From an uncultured Chitinophagaceae bacterium (GTDB lineage Bacteria > Bacteroidota > Bacteroidia > Chitinophagales > Chitinophagaceae): a stretch of 64,000 bases of DNA. Position 1 is the stretch's first letter, and the number at the start of each line of letters is the position of its first letter. Below, piece after piece: positions 17,780 to 25,665 of this stretch. The notes beneath the pieces are model-generated. The model saw nothing but the letters and a program-made list of their open reading frames with translations, did not search any database and was not told where the DNA came from. The position numbers were made by a program, and so were the translations under genes. Location: the NCBI GenBank assembly GCA_937862815.1, contig CALMED010000002.1, positions 248,001-312,000 on the forward strand. The letters run 5' to 3'.

Positions 17780-18922
17780 ATGATCCGAATTTTTTCCGCA
17801 CTGGCCCTGGCCTTCCTGCTGGGCGCCTGCAACAGCAACGGCAGCAAAACGCTTACCGTTTCCGGTACCATTAAGAATGCGCCGGTAACCGCTATCTACC
17901 TCGAGCAGATTTCCTTCGATAACATGCCGCCCCAGGTGGTGGACAGCATGACCCTGCAGGACGGCGCCTTTACCCTCAAGGGCAAAACCAATGAAGAGAC
18001 CTTGCTGCAGCTCCGGTTTCCGGAACAGGAAGGATCGCCCCTCTATTTTATCGTGAGCGATAAAAGTAATGTTCAGATGACCGGCGACTGGAACGATATC
18101 CGCCAGTTGAAATACAAAGGTTCGCCCGCCACCGAACGCCTGCGGGTATTCATGGATTCCCTTTCAGTCACGCAGCAAAAAATTTATTCCATCAACACCA
18201 CGCTGCAGTCAGGCGGCCTCACCGATAGTGCAACGGCAGCCAGGCAACAGGAGCTGAACAGCCTGATAGAAACCTTCCGCGCCTATATCAAAGACATTGC
18301 CGCCAAAGACGAAAGTCCCATGGTGAGCATGTTTGCCACCAGCCTGGGCGCCGGTACCAGCCCCGAAGACAACGAAGCCATGTTCAACAGCCTGCTCAAG
18401 CGCTTTCCCCGGCACAGCGGGATCCAAACGGTGGTGAAACAGTTCCGGGAAAGCATCGCCGCCTCCGGTAAACAACAGCAGCCCGAAGCGCCGGCCGGGG
18501 CCGTTGCTGTGGGCAGCAATGCGCCCGAACTCATCATGCCCGATGTAAACGGAAAGGAATTTAAACTCAGCAGCCTGCGGGGTAAATATGTGCTGGTGGA
18601 TTTCTGGGCCAGCTGGTGCGGCCCCTGCCGCAGTGAAAACCCGAACGTGGTGGCGGCCTTCAACAAGTACAAGGATAAAAATTTCACCATCCTGGGGGTG
18701 TCGCTCGACAAAACCAAAGACGCCTGGGTAAAGGCAATTGCCGACGACGGGCTCAACTGGTACCACATGAGCGACCTGAAATTCTGGAACAGCGAAGCGG
18801 TGAAGCTTTATGGCTTTAATGGTATTCCGTACAATGTTCTGCTGGATCCCGAAGGAAAGATCATTGCCGATAATCTCCGGGGCAGCGCCCTGGAACAGAA
18901 ACTGGCGGACGTGTTGCGGTAA
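17780..18922 (+). CDS. TlpA-family thiol-disulfide oxidoreductase lipoprotein with DUF4369-like domain
   Basis: A 380-residue lipoprotein. The lipobox LLGAC puts the lipid Cys at position 17. Residues 25-120 form a beta-rich DUF4369-like domain (LTVSGTIKNAPVTAIYLEQ), 125-235 are helical, and 245-380 are a thioredoxin-like domain with WASWCGPC (redox Cys280 and Cys283), then TILGVSLDKTKDAW and the cis-Pro region GIPYNVLLDPEG. It probably reduces disulfides on exported proteins such as c-type cytochromes. It is likely cotranscribed with gatB, ten bases upstream. The domain order is typical of Bacteroidetes. Confidence 0.9.
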   Translation: MIRIFSALALAFLLGACNSNGSKTLTVSGTIKNAPVTAIYLEQISFDNMPPQVVDSMTLQDGAFTLKGKTNEETLLQLRFPEQEGSPLYFIVSDKSNVQMTGDWNDIRQLKYKGSPATERLRVFMDSLSVTQQKIYSINTTLQSGGLTDSATAARQQELNSLIETFRAYIKDIAAKDESPMVSMFATSLGAGTSPEDNEAMFNSLLKRFPRHSGIQTVVKQFRESIAASGKQQQPEAPAGAVAVGSNAPELIMPDVNGKEFKLSSLRGKYVLVDFWASWCGPCRSENPNVVAAFNKYKDKNFTILGVSLDKTKDAWVKAIADDGLNWYHMSDLKFWNSEAVKLYGFNGIPYNVLLDPEGKIIADNLRGSALEQKLADVLR

Positions 18923-18929
18923 AAAAAAA

Positions 18930-18980
18930 GGCCCCGGTGGAAACCGGGGCCGCAACCAAAACTAACTGCTTATGAGAAAA
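18930..18980. repeat. Intergenic hairpin element, copy 1
   Basis: A 51-base element. GGCCCCGGT/ACCGGGGCC forms a perfect 9-bp stem with a GGAA loop (18930-18951), followed by a 29-base tail containing CAACCAAAACTAACTGC and ATGAGAAAA. It is repeated 166 bases downstream with a compensatory base-pair change in the stem. Read on the minus strand, the hairpin is followed by nine T, which is terminator-like. On the plus strand it has a preceding poly-A and no U tract. Confidence 0.8.
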
Positions 18981-19095
18981 AGTTTGTAATAATGTTATAG
19001 TGCAAATTTCCGCTTTTTTCCGCAAGCCTACTCATTCTGTCCTGTTAATAATTCGTAAATCCTCCCGCCACATTATTCAAGCCGTTTAAAAAACA

Positions 19096-19146
19096 GGTCC
19101 CGGTAGAAACCGGGACCGCAACCAAAACTAACTGCTTATGAGAAAA
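19096..19146. repeat. Intergenic hairpin element, copy 2
   Basis: Differs from copy 1 at three of 51 positions. Two of these (C to T at position 3, G to A at position 20) face each other in the stem and keep the pair; the third is in the loop. The tail is identical. On the minus strand the hairpin is followed by TGTTTTTT, so it may terminate the DUF937 transcript. The spacer between copies (18981-19095) and the 19147-19297 stretch show no gene. Confidence 0.8.
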
Positions 19147-19297
19147 TTGACTGCTTGAATTGCTTGTCTGTACTAAAGACGCAAAAGCGGTTCCAAGGTT
19201 TATCCCCTTTATGTTAAAATATTACAAATACAGGCTAACCGCCATTTTCACTGAAGGGTTTTCAGCAAAAGGCCCCTGGTGCACAACCGGGATCAGG

Positions 19298-19879
19298 TTA
19301 TTTTCCAAATAATCCTTTCACGAGGTTGGCCAGACCGCCGCTTCCCTGTTGTTGCTGTCCGGCACCGCCTTTCAGCAGGTGCAGGGCGTCCTGCAGATCA
19401 ACATCACCATCTCCGTCCCGATCCAAACCACCCTGCGATAGTTTGTTCACAAGACCCTGCACATCCAGGCCACCGGCAGCTCCGCCTGTCAGCTCGCTCA
19501 GAATGCCTTGCAGGTTGATGCTGTTGTCGTTCGGGTTATTGGTTTTGGAAATAAATTGCTGCAGCACCGATGGCAGCAGCTGGCTGACAATGCTTCCGGC
19601 CTGTGTGGAGTTAAGCCCGAACTTGTTCATCAGCGCTTGAATGGTGTTGCCGGAAATATCCTGTGCAACAGGATTGGAGGCTACATCGCCGCCTTTCCCG
19701 CTCAGCAAACGAAGTACATCCGCTCCATGCCCGGAAGCCATGGCCTGTTGCAGTCCGGCAGCTATGTTGCCGGAAACTTCGCTGATGGCTTCCTCGTTAC
19801 GCTCGTTGGGAATGGCCGGGTTGGATACAATGGTGTTTTGGGCTTGTTCCTGTACCAGGGTTAAAAGTTGTTCTAACAT
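19298..19879 (-). CDS. DUF937-type protein with EF-hand-like loop
   Basis: A 193-residue protein without a signal peptide. The N-terminal two-thirds match the DUF937 style: helical and rich in Gln, Asn and Ser, with text such as SGNIAAGLQQAMASG and QDISGNTIQALMNKFGL. Near the C-terminus is DRDGDGDVDLQDALHLL, which fits a calcium-binding dockerin or EF-hand loop (DxDxDGxxDxxD). The end is Gly/Gln-rich. Function is unknown. It lies downstream of prfA on the same strand, about 100 bases away, with a possible TACCTTTC box upstream, so it may be transcribed separately. Confidence 0.85.
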   Translation of the reverse strand: MLEQLLTLVQEQAQNTIVSNPAIPNERNEEAISEVSGNIAAGLQQAMASGHGADVLRLLSGKGGDVASNPVAQDISGNTIQALMNKFGLNSTQAGSIVSQLLPSVLQQFISKTNNPNDNSINLQGILSELTGGAAGGLDVQGLVNKLSQGGLDRDGDGDVDLQDALHLLKGGAGQQQQGSGGLANLVKGLFGK

Positions 19880-19983
19880 AAGAAGGTGTTAAGAGGTGAA
19901 GAAAACAGAAAGGTAGGTACATATAATCTGACAGCCTGTAGAATTGCTCCCCTTTCCGGCAACGGACTTCTTGGTAGCTGGGA

Positions 19984-21048
19984 TTACTGCTGCTGGGCGA
20001 GTTTCTCAGCGTTTTCGGCAAACTGCAGGGCGTCCACCAGTTCGTCTATTTCGCCGTTGAGTACGGCATCGAGATTGTAGAGGGTGAGTCCGATGCGGTG
20101 ATCGGTGACGCGTCCCTGGGGAAAATTGTAGGTGCGGATTTTAGCGGAGCGGTCGCCGGTGCTCACCAGGCTCTTGCGCTGGCGGGCGATTTCTTCTTCC
20201 TGTTTCCGTACCTGCTCCTCGTAGAGACGGGTACGCAGCATCTGCATGGCTTTTTCGCGGTTGGCCAGCTGGGTGCGCTCCGTCTGGCAAATCACCACGG
20301 TGCCGGTGGGGATGTGCGTAAGCATTACCTTGGTTTCCACCTTGTTTACGTTCTGTCCCCCGGCGCCGCCGCTCCGGGCCGTCTCCATTTTTACATCGCT
20401 GTCTCTCAGCTCAAAGTCAATTTCTTCGGCTTCGGGCATCACGGCTACGGTGGCGGCGCTGGTATGCACCCGGCCGCTGGTTTCGGTGGCCGGTACCCGT
20501 TGCACCCGGTGCACCCCGCTTTCGAACTTGAGGGTGCCGTACACATCATCGCCGGTCACTTCCAGCTGTACTTCCTTGTATCCGCCTACGGTTCCTTCGC
20601 TTTCGCTGAGCAGGGCCGTCTTCCAGCCTTTCTTTTCACAGTATTTGGTGTACATCCGCAGCAGGTCGCCGGCAAACAGGCTGGCTTCGTCGCCCCCGGT
20701 GCCGGCCCTGATTTCGAGGATGGCATTTTTTTCGTCCTGCGGGTCTTTGGGAATCAGCAACTGGCGGATGGCTTTCTCCCGTGCTTCGCGTTGTTCTTCC
20801 AGTTTTGGAAGCTCTTCTTTGGCCAACTCACGGAATTCGGCATCCGTGCCGGCCAGGGCTTCGCGGTAGAGGGCAATGTCGTCGAGGGTCTGCAGGTACA
20901 GTTTCCGGGCATTGACCACTTTCTCCAGGCTTCGGTATTCCTTGCTCAGGCGGGAAAAGGCCTGGTTGTCGCTCACAATCTCCGGGTTGGTGAGCGCCAC
21001 GCCGATCTCTTCAAAGCGGGCCTGTATGGCGTCTAATCTGTCGAGCAT
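19984..21048 (-). CDS. prfA: Peptide chain release factor 1
   Basis: Reads UAA and UAG and triggers peptide release. It has 354 residues, normal for RF1. The recognition tripeptide PAT lies in [16 protein letters not shown], and the catalytic GGQ in [18 protein letters not shown]. The ATG at 21048 begins [16 protein letters not shown]; the frame is open far upstream (to 21525), but that part is antisense to the amidohydrolase and is rejected. A minus-strand -7 box (TACTTTTG at 21101-21108) gives a leader of about 45 bases. Confidence 0.96.
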   Translation of the reverse strand: MLDRLDAIQARFEEIGVALTNPEIVSDNQAFSRLSKEYRSLEKVVNARKLYLQTLDDIALYREALAGTDAEFRELAKEELPKLEEQREAREKAIRQLLIPKDPQDEKNAILEIRAGTGGDEASLFAGDLLRMYTKYCEKKGWKTALLSESEGTVGGYKEVQLEVTGDDVYGTLKFESGVHRVQRVPATETSGRVHTSAATVAVMPEAEEIDFELRDSDVKMETARSGGAGGQNVNKVETKVMLTHIPTGTVVICQTERTQLANREKAMQMLRTRLYEEQVRKQEEEIARQRKSLVSTGDRSAKIRTYNFPQGRVTDHRIGLTLYNLDAVLNGEIDELVDALQFAENAEKLAQQQ

Positions 21049-21100
21049 AAAGGGAAAGCCGCCGCGGCATCCTACCTTCGCAGGAACGGCCGGCGGGCTG

Positions 21101-21108
21101 CAAAAGTA
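21101..21108 (-). promoter_or_regulatory. -7 promoter box TACTTTTG for prfA
   Basis: An exact minus-strand TAnnTTTG match, 53 bases before the prfA ATG, in the 72-base divergent region shared with the amidohydrolase. A plus-strand TACCTTCG at 21073-21080 may serve the other gene. Confidence 0.55.
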
Positions 21109-21120
21109 AATGAAAAGCGC

Positions 21121-22284
21121 ATGGCGTACCGAAAATTCACGGCCGATCAGTTGTTCGATGGCTACCATCTCCATACGGGAAAAGTGCTCGTGACCGATGA
21201 GTCCGGCCGCGTGGAAGAAGTGGTGCCCGAAGACGAGGCAGGCGGGGAGGTGGAACGGCTGGAAGGCATCCTCACACCCGGGTTGATCAACTGTCACTGC
21301 CACCTCGAACTGAGTCACCTCAACGGCGTCATTCCCCCGCAAACCGGGCTGGTGGATTTTCTCTGTGCAGTGATCGCAGAACGGAATTTCACACCGGATG
21401 CCATACAGGCCGCCATGCAACGGGCCGGAGAGGAGTTGCTCCACAACGGCATTGTTGCGGTGGGCGACATCTGCAATACGGCCGATACGGCGGAACTCAA
21501 GCAGAACAGCCGCATCCGCTGGCACAATTTTGTGGAGGTGTTAGGTCTTTCCGAAGACGTTGCGGAAAGTAATTTTCAACGCAACCGTGCTGTTGCCGCG
21601 GAACTGGACCGCCGTCAACCGCTGGCCCATCATACAACCCTGGCGCCGCACGCTCCCTACAGCGTGGCACCCGGCCTGCTGCAGCTGATCAACGCCGCCA
21701 CGGAAGGACAGGTGATCACCATTCACAACCAGGAGAGTCCCGCCGAAGATGAGCTGTTCCGCACCGGCGGGGGCGACTTTCTGCGTTTGTTCCGCCAGAT
21801 TGGCTACAGCACTTCTCCGCTGGCTGTTACCGGCAGGAGCAGCATCCGTTCCTGGCTGCCCCACTTCAACCGGGGACAAACCATCCTGCTGGTGCACAAT
21901 ACGTATATGGCGGATGAAGATATTGTGTGGGCCAACGCCCATGCCGCGGAAAAGGGCCTGCACCTCGTTTACTGCCTCTGCCCGCTCGCCAACCGCTACA
22001 TCGAAGACCGCCTGCCGCCGGTGGAGCGCCTGGTGGCCCACGGGTGCCGCCTGGTGCTGGGTACCGACAGCTATGCCAGCAACCGGCAGCTGAGCATCGC
22101 CGCCGAGCTGCAGGTACTGCTGCAACATACCACGCTGTCGCTGGAAGAGTTGCTGCGCATGGCTACCCGCAACGGCGCCCGTGCCCTCCGGTGGGACGAT
22201 GCACTGGGCAGCTTTGAGCCCGGTAAGCAACCCGGGGTGGTCCTGCTGGCGCCCGATGCCGGTTCTTCCCGGAGGGTGTTGTGA
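21121..22284 (+). CDS. Amidohydrolase (cytosine deaminase / aminofutalosine deaminase-like)
   Basis: A 387-residue metal-dependent hydrolase of the amidohydrolase superfamily. Metal-site blocks are [14 protein letters not shown] (HxH), [23 protein letters not shown] and [11 protein letters not shown]. The ~390-residue length and chlorohydrolase-like text resemble aminofutalosine deaminases of the alternative menaquinone pathway, but other purine-type deaminases are equally possible, and no mqn genes lie nearby. The ATG at 21121 follows an AAATGAAAAGCGC leader and is divergent from prfA. Confidence 0.82.
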   Translation: MAYRKFTADQLFDGYHLHTGKVLVTDESGRVEEVVPEDEAGGEVERLEGILTPGLINCHCHLELSHLNGVIPPQTGLVDFLCAVIAERNFTPDAIQAAMQRAGEELLHNGIVAVGDICNTADTAELKQNSRIRWHNFVEVLGLSEDVAESNFQRNRAVAAELDRRQPLAHHTTLAPHAPYSVAPGLLQLINAATEGQVITIHNQESPAEDELFRTGGGDFLRLFRQIGYSTSPLAVTGRSSIRSWLPHFNRGQTILLVHNTYMADEDIVWANAHAAEKGLHLVYCLCPLANRYIEDRLPPVERLVAHGCRLVLGTDSYASNRQLSIAAELQVLLQHTTLSLEELLRMATRNGARALRWDDALGSFEPGKQPGVVLLAPDAGSSRRVL

Positions 22285-22407
22285 TGGCTGTAACGTTAAT
22301 CTAATACGTTATTTACCTCTGATCTGTTGTAACAGACAGTGCCCTGTTTCGAATTGCGTAGAAATTCAGTACGTATAGTAAGATGTCCTTGTGTTCCTGG
22401 CGAAAAG

Positions 22408-22452
22408 CCTTGTGCGCTTTGTGGTAAAAGGATGTAACCACAAGGTGCAAGG
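22408..22452. repeat. Imperfect palindrome with TGTGGT/ACCACA core
   Basis: CCTTGTGCGCTTTGTGGT (22408-22425) and ACCACAAGGTGCAAGG (22437-22452) are near-complementary arms around an 11-base loop. It resembles the palindrome at 60052-60083. It lies in the 225-base gap between the amidohydrolase and recO, which shows no gene. Confidence 0.55.
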
Positions 22453-22509
22453 TAAATGCACAACGTGCACAGGGTATTGTCCATTACGGACGCTGCCTTT
22501 TCCGGCATT

Positions 22510-23256
22510 TTATCCCAACACTTCCTGCAGCACAGGCAATGTTTTCATTTTACCGAATTCGGGCAGGTGGAGGGCGTAATACAATTCGAGGGTCTCCAGC
22601 AGGCGCCGGCGCTGCAGCTGCTGCAATGGTATTTCGGTGAGTTCGTGGGGTTGCATCACTTTCAGCAGTTCCCGTATAGATTGGGCAACGGTGCCGTCCA
22701 CGTAGTTGCCATGCTGCGGGTACTGCCGGGTAAAACATCCTTCCCGCAGGTCGAGGATCACCGCGTCTTCTTCCCGCGGATCGGAGAGTTGAAATCCGGA
22801 AAACGCACAGAAATGCAGTAAGAAATACAAAGGGAAGTTGGCGGTAACAGCGGCAGGGGCCTGGTCGAGTTCCAGCAACGCGTCTTCCAGGAATGCGAAG
22901 AGGTCGGGGTTGCACTCCGGCTGGCGGATGCTCTTCTGCACCAGTTCCAGGATGAACAGCAGCACGCTGTTTTTCACCACATCCGAAAACAGGTCCCGGT
23001 ACAGCACCGCCCACCGGAATTCGCGGATGCGCTGCAGTTGCCGCAGTTCGTTGTGGTACACCACCAGGTCCAGCAGCGAGCCGGGCTGGAAGAGGTTGGC
23101 CCGCGCCGGGCTTTTTTTGGTGGCCAGGCGTACACCCTGCACGAGGTACGACTGCAGGCCGAACAGTTCGGTATAAACCGATACGATGAGACTGGTTTCG
23201 CCGTATTTCACGGCGCGGAGCACCAGGCCTTTGGTTTTATGCAGGGGAGGGGTCAA
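22510..23256 (-). CDS. recO: DNA repair protein RecO
   Basis: Mediator that loads RecA onto SSB-coated DNA with RecR. It has 248 residues, beginning with an OB-fold (KTKGLVLRAVKYGETSLIVS, TELFGLQSYLVQGVR) followed by a helical domain. The start is TTG at 23256: the codon just before it is an in-frame TGA and no ATG exists before the conserved KGLVL strand. It begins ten bases after the porZ-like gene ends, so the two are probably cotranscribed, a linkage often seen in Bacteroidetes. Confidence 0.9.
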   Translation of the reverse strand: MTPPLHKTKGLVLRAVKYGETSLIVSVYTELFGLQSYLVQGVRLATKKSPARANLFQPGSLLDLVVYHNELRQLQRIREFRWAVLYRDLFSDVVKNSVLLFILELVQKSIRQPECNPDLFAFLEDALLELDQAPAAVTANFPLYFLLHFCAFSGFQLSDPREEDAVILDLREGCFTRQYPQHGNYVDGTVAQSIRELLKVMQPHELTEIPLQQLQRRRLLETLELYYALHLPEFGKMKTLPVLQEVLG

Positions 23257-23266
23257 TCAGCTCAAC

Positions 23267-25570
23267 TTACTTGATGAATACGATGCGGGTGGAGGCTTTT
23301 TGCTGGCCGGTTTCATCGCTTACCAGCACCAGGTACACCCCGCTGGCCACGCGGTTGCCCCGGTAGTCGCGGCCGTTCCACACCGCCTGCCCGCCCAGGG
23401 CGCGGGTCTGGTACACCAGCCGCCCGTTGAGTTCGGTGATCTTAACGATGGAGTTGGAAGCCACTCCCCGGATGGCGATGGTGCCACCGTAGCCCGGGGG
23501 TACGGGGTTGGGAAAGGCCAGCAGTGTTTCGTTCACCGTCTTGCCTTCGGTTGCGGTACCCCGGTAGCTGCAGATGCCGTTGAAGGTGGAGAAGAACACT
23601 TCGCCGGTGCCGGGGTCAATGGCAATGCGTATGATTTCATTGCTAAGCAGCGGGCTGTTTTCGGCGGTGAAACGCTGAATCACCTTGTCGCCGTCGGGGC
23701 TCAGCAGCCACACCCCGTTGCGGGTGCCCACCCATTTGCGGTTGGCGCCGTCCACGGCGATGGCTTTTACGTCTTCGTTTTCAAACAGCAAGCCTGCGAA
23801 GTTGTCCTGCTGCACCACGGGCTGAAAGGCTTCGCAGCCATTGGACGAAAAAACTTCGCCCGGGCATTGAATGATGGCGATGCCTTTGTCGGTACCCAGC
23901 CAGATGAAGCCGTCTTTGTCTTTGGCCATCGTATTCACAAAGTTGCCGGGCAGGTTGCCGTTGCCGCGGCCGGTGCGGAACCAGCGCCAGCGGTCGTCGC
24001 CGGTATTGTCGATGCTGCTGCCGTGGTTGAAGCAGACCAGGCCGTTTCCCTGCGGCACCTGGATCCATTTCTGGTTGAAGTCGTCAATCAATATGGCGCC
24101 GGTCATGTCGAAGGGTATCAGAAAGGGCACCCTGAATTTCTTCCAGCTGCCATCGGCTTTTTTCACGCCCACGTTGTTCACTGCCCCGAAGTTGGAAAAC
24201 CAGAGATTGTTCTCCTGGTCGAAGGCCAGTCCGCCCACCCGGTGGTTGTTGGGGTCGCCCACGGCCACTTCCACCGGGGAGCCCTGTTTGTAGAGGGTGT
24301 AGTTGGTGGGGCTCCGGAACTCCACCAGTCCGCCGCCAAAGGAGCCGGCATACACCCGCCCGTCCCGCGGATCCACCGCTACCGTGATGATGTCAAACAC
24401 CGTGTCCATCCAGGGAAGGGTGAAGCGGTTGTAGTCGGTCCAGGTATTGTTTTGAAAGGTGAAAAAGCCGGTACCGTTAAACAGGTAGTTCCAGGCTTCG
24501 TTGATGGAGCCGCCGGCCACGTAGAGGGTGTTGTTGTGAAACAGAAGGTCGCCGTCGAGCGCCCCGTACGGCGAGTTGAGGGCAATCGTCGTAAAGGAGG
24601 TTCCGTTAATGCGCACAAGTCCTTTTCCGAAGTCGGCCAGGAAGATCTCGTTGCCGCGTTGGGTGGCCTGGTAGGGAAATTCGGTAAAAGGGCTGCTCTG
24701 GATCACCCGCGTTACCGCACCGCTGGCTGCATCCACCACGGTGATGCGCCGTTCCTGCCACCCGTTGCGTTCTCCGCAGATGAGCAGGGTGTTGTCGCCG
24801 GCATTGACGTTTACCCAGTTGTAGCCGTCGTTGAGCACGAGGTCCCAGTTAACACCGTTGCGTACATACAGCGAGTTGAAATACTGCACAAATAATTTGC
24901 CGCCCACCACAAACACTTTGTTGACGGGGCCGTTCGGCAAGCCATTGGCGTTGCTCAGGAGGGTCCAGTTGCGGAAGTCTTCCAGGCTGGTGCTGCTGCG
25001 GGGGGCCGCTTTAAGGCCCTCTTCCGTGCCGGCGTAAAAGAACTGGTTATCGGCCGCGAAACCGTTCACCCGCACCTGTGCTCCGTTGTTGCCGAGGAAC
25101 CAGGTGGCGCTGATTTCGTAGCGGGTAAGGTTCACCACAATCACGCCGAGGCCGGTGGAGAGATAGGCGCGGTCGGCGTCGAAAAAGATTTCGTTGATGC
25201 GCTTGTCGCCGCTGATGTTGCTGCGCCGGATGTAGGGGATGTTGATGACGTCGTTGCGGTACAGCACGTCGAGGTTGCTGTTGTTGTAGGCGATCAGGAG
25301 TTTGCCGCTGCTCTCCTGGTAGCGCATGGCCCGCACGCCGATGTCGGACAGCCCGTTCACCTTCGAGTACCGTTCCACGTTACCATCGGCGCGGTCAACC
25401 ATAAACACGCCGAAGCGGGAGGCTGCGTAGATGCGGTCGGCGGACACGCTCACCCAGGTGGCGGGCCGGAACTCAAGGTGGTCGCGCCACTGCCCCACGG
25501 GTGGCAGCTGTGCCTGCACGCCGTGCAGCAGGCCACCCAGAACATATACAAAAAGCAGCAGTCGTGTCAT
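23267..25570 (-). CDS. porZ: PorZ-like type IX secretion protein (two beta-propellers plus sorting domain)
   Basis: A 767-residue exported protein, matching PorZ in size. It has a signal peptide (LLLFVYVLGGLLHGVQAQ), then the PorZ-style PPVGQWRDHL start. Two propellers are suggested by repeats such as IYAASRFGVFMVDRADGNV and FYAGTEEGLKA, and by regulator-propeller text (FIWLGTDKGIAIIQ, RKWVGTRNGVWLL). The C-terminal beta-domain is of T9SS type A (AFPNPVPPG near the start, ending in STRIVFIK). PorZ sits on the cell surface and helps deliver anionic LPS to T9SS cargo. Adjacency to recO supports the call. Confidence 0.85.
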   Translation of the reverse strand: MTRLLLFVYVLGGLLHGVQAQLPPVGQWRDHLEFRPATWVSVSADRIYAASRFGVFMVDRADGNVERYSKVNGLSDIGVRAMRYQESSGKLLIAYNNSNLDVLYRNDVINIPYIRRSNISGDKRINEIFFDADRAYLSTGLGVIVVNLTRYEISATWFLGNNGAQVRVNGFAADNQFFYAGTEEGLKAAPRSSTSLEDFRNWTLLSNANGLPNGPVNKVFVVGGKLFVQYFNSLYVRNGVNWDLVLNDGYNWVNVNAGDNTLLICGERNGWQERRITVVDAASGAVTRVIQSSPFTEFPYQATQRGNEIFLADFGKGLVRINGTSFTTIALNSPYGALDGDLLFHNNTLYVAGGSINEAWNYLFNGTGFFTFQNNTWTDYNRFTLPWMDTVFDIITVAVDPRDGRVYAGSFGGGLVEFRSPTNYTLYKQGSPVEVAVGDPNNHRVGGLAFDQENNLWFSNFGAVNNVGVKKADGSWKKFRVPFLIPFDMTGAILIDDFNQKWIQVPQGNGLVCFNHGSSIDNTGDDRWRWFRTGRGNGNLPGNFVNTMAKDKDGFIWLGTDKGIAIIQCPGEVFSSNGCEAFQPVVQQDNFAGLLFENEDVKAIAVDGANRKWVGTRNGVWLLSPDGDKVIQRFTAENSPLLSNEIIRIAIDPGTGEVFFSTFNGICSYRGTATEGKTVNETLLAFPNPVPPGYGGTIAIRGVASNSIVKITELNGRLVYQTRALGGQAVWNGRDYRGNRVASGVYLVLVSDETGQQKASTRIVFIK

Positions 25571-25574
25571 GCCT

Positions 25575-25582
25575 CAAAAGTA
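25575..25582 (-). promoter_or_regulatory. -7 promoter box TACTTTTG of porZ/recO
   Basis: An exact minus-strand TAnnTTTG match with four bases (AGGC) to the ATG at 25570. Same leaderless layout as the first gene and gatB. Confidence 0.6.
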
Positions 25583-25665
25583 ATGGAAGCGGGCTGTTTT
25601 TACCGCCTGTTCCGTTCAAATGCTGTTTCTTTGCGCTGATTTCTTCAACAAATCCGATTCAGTTT

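Noticed and set aside
18931..18950. Plus-strand terminator of the TlpA-like gene
   Set aside because: The hairpin is preceded by poly-A but not followed by a T-run on the plus strand; the terminator form exists only on the minus strand.
18972..18989. Mini-frame ATGAGAAAAAGTTTGTAA after the hairpin as a peptide gene
   Set aside because: It encodes only MRKSL, and the second copy encodes a different peptide (MRKLTA), so coding selection is not shown. Kept only as a possibility within the repeat finding.
21049..21525. N-terminal extension of prfA
   Set aside because: It is antisense to the amidohydrolase; RF1 begins MLDRLDAI at 21048 and a promoter box lies inside the extension.
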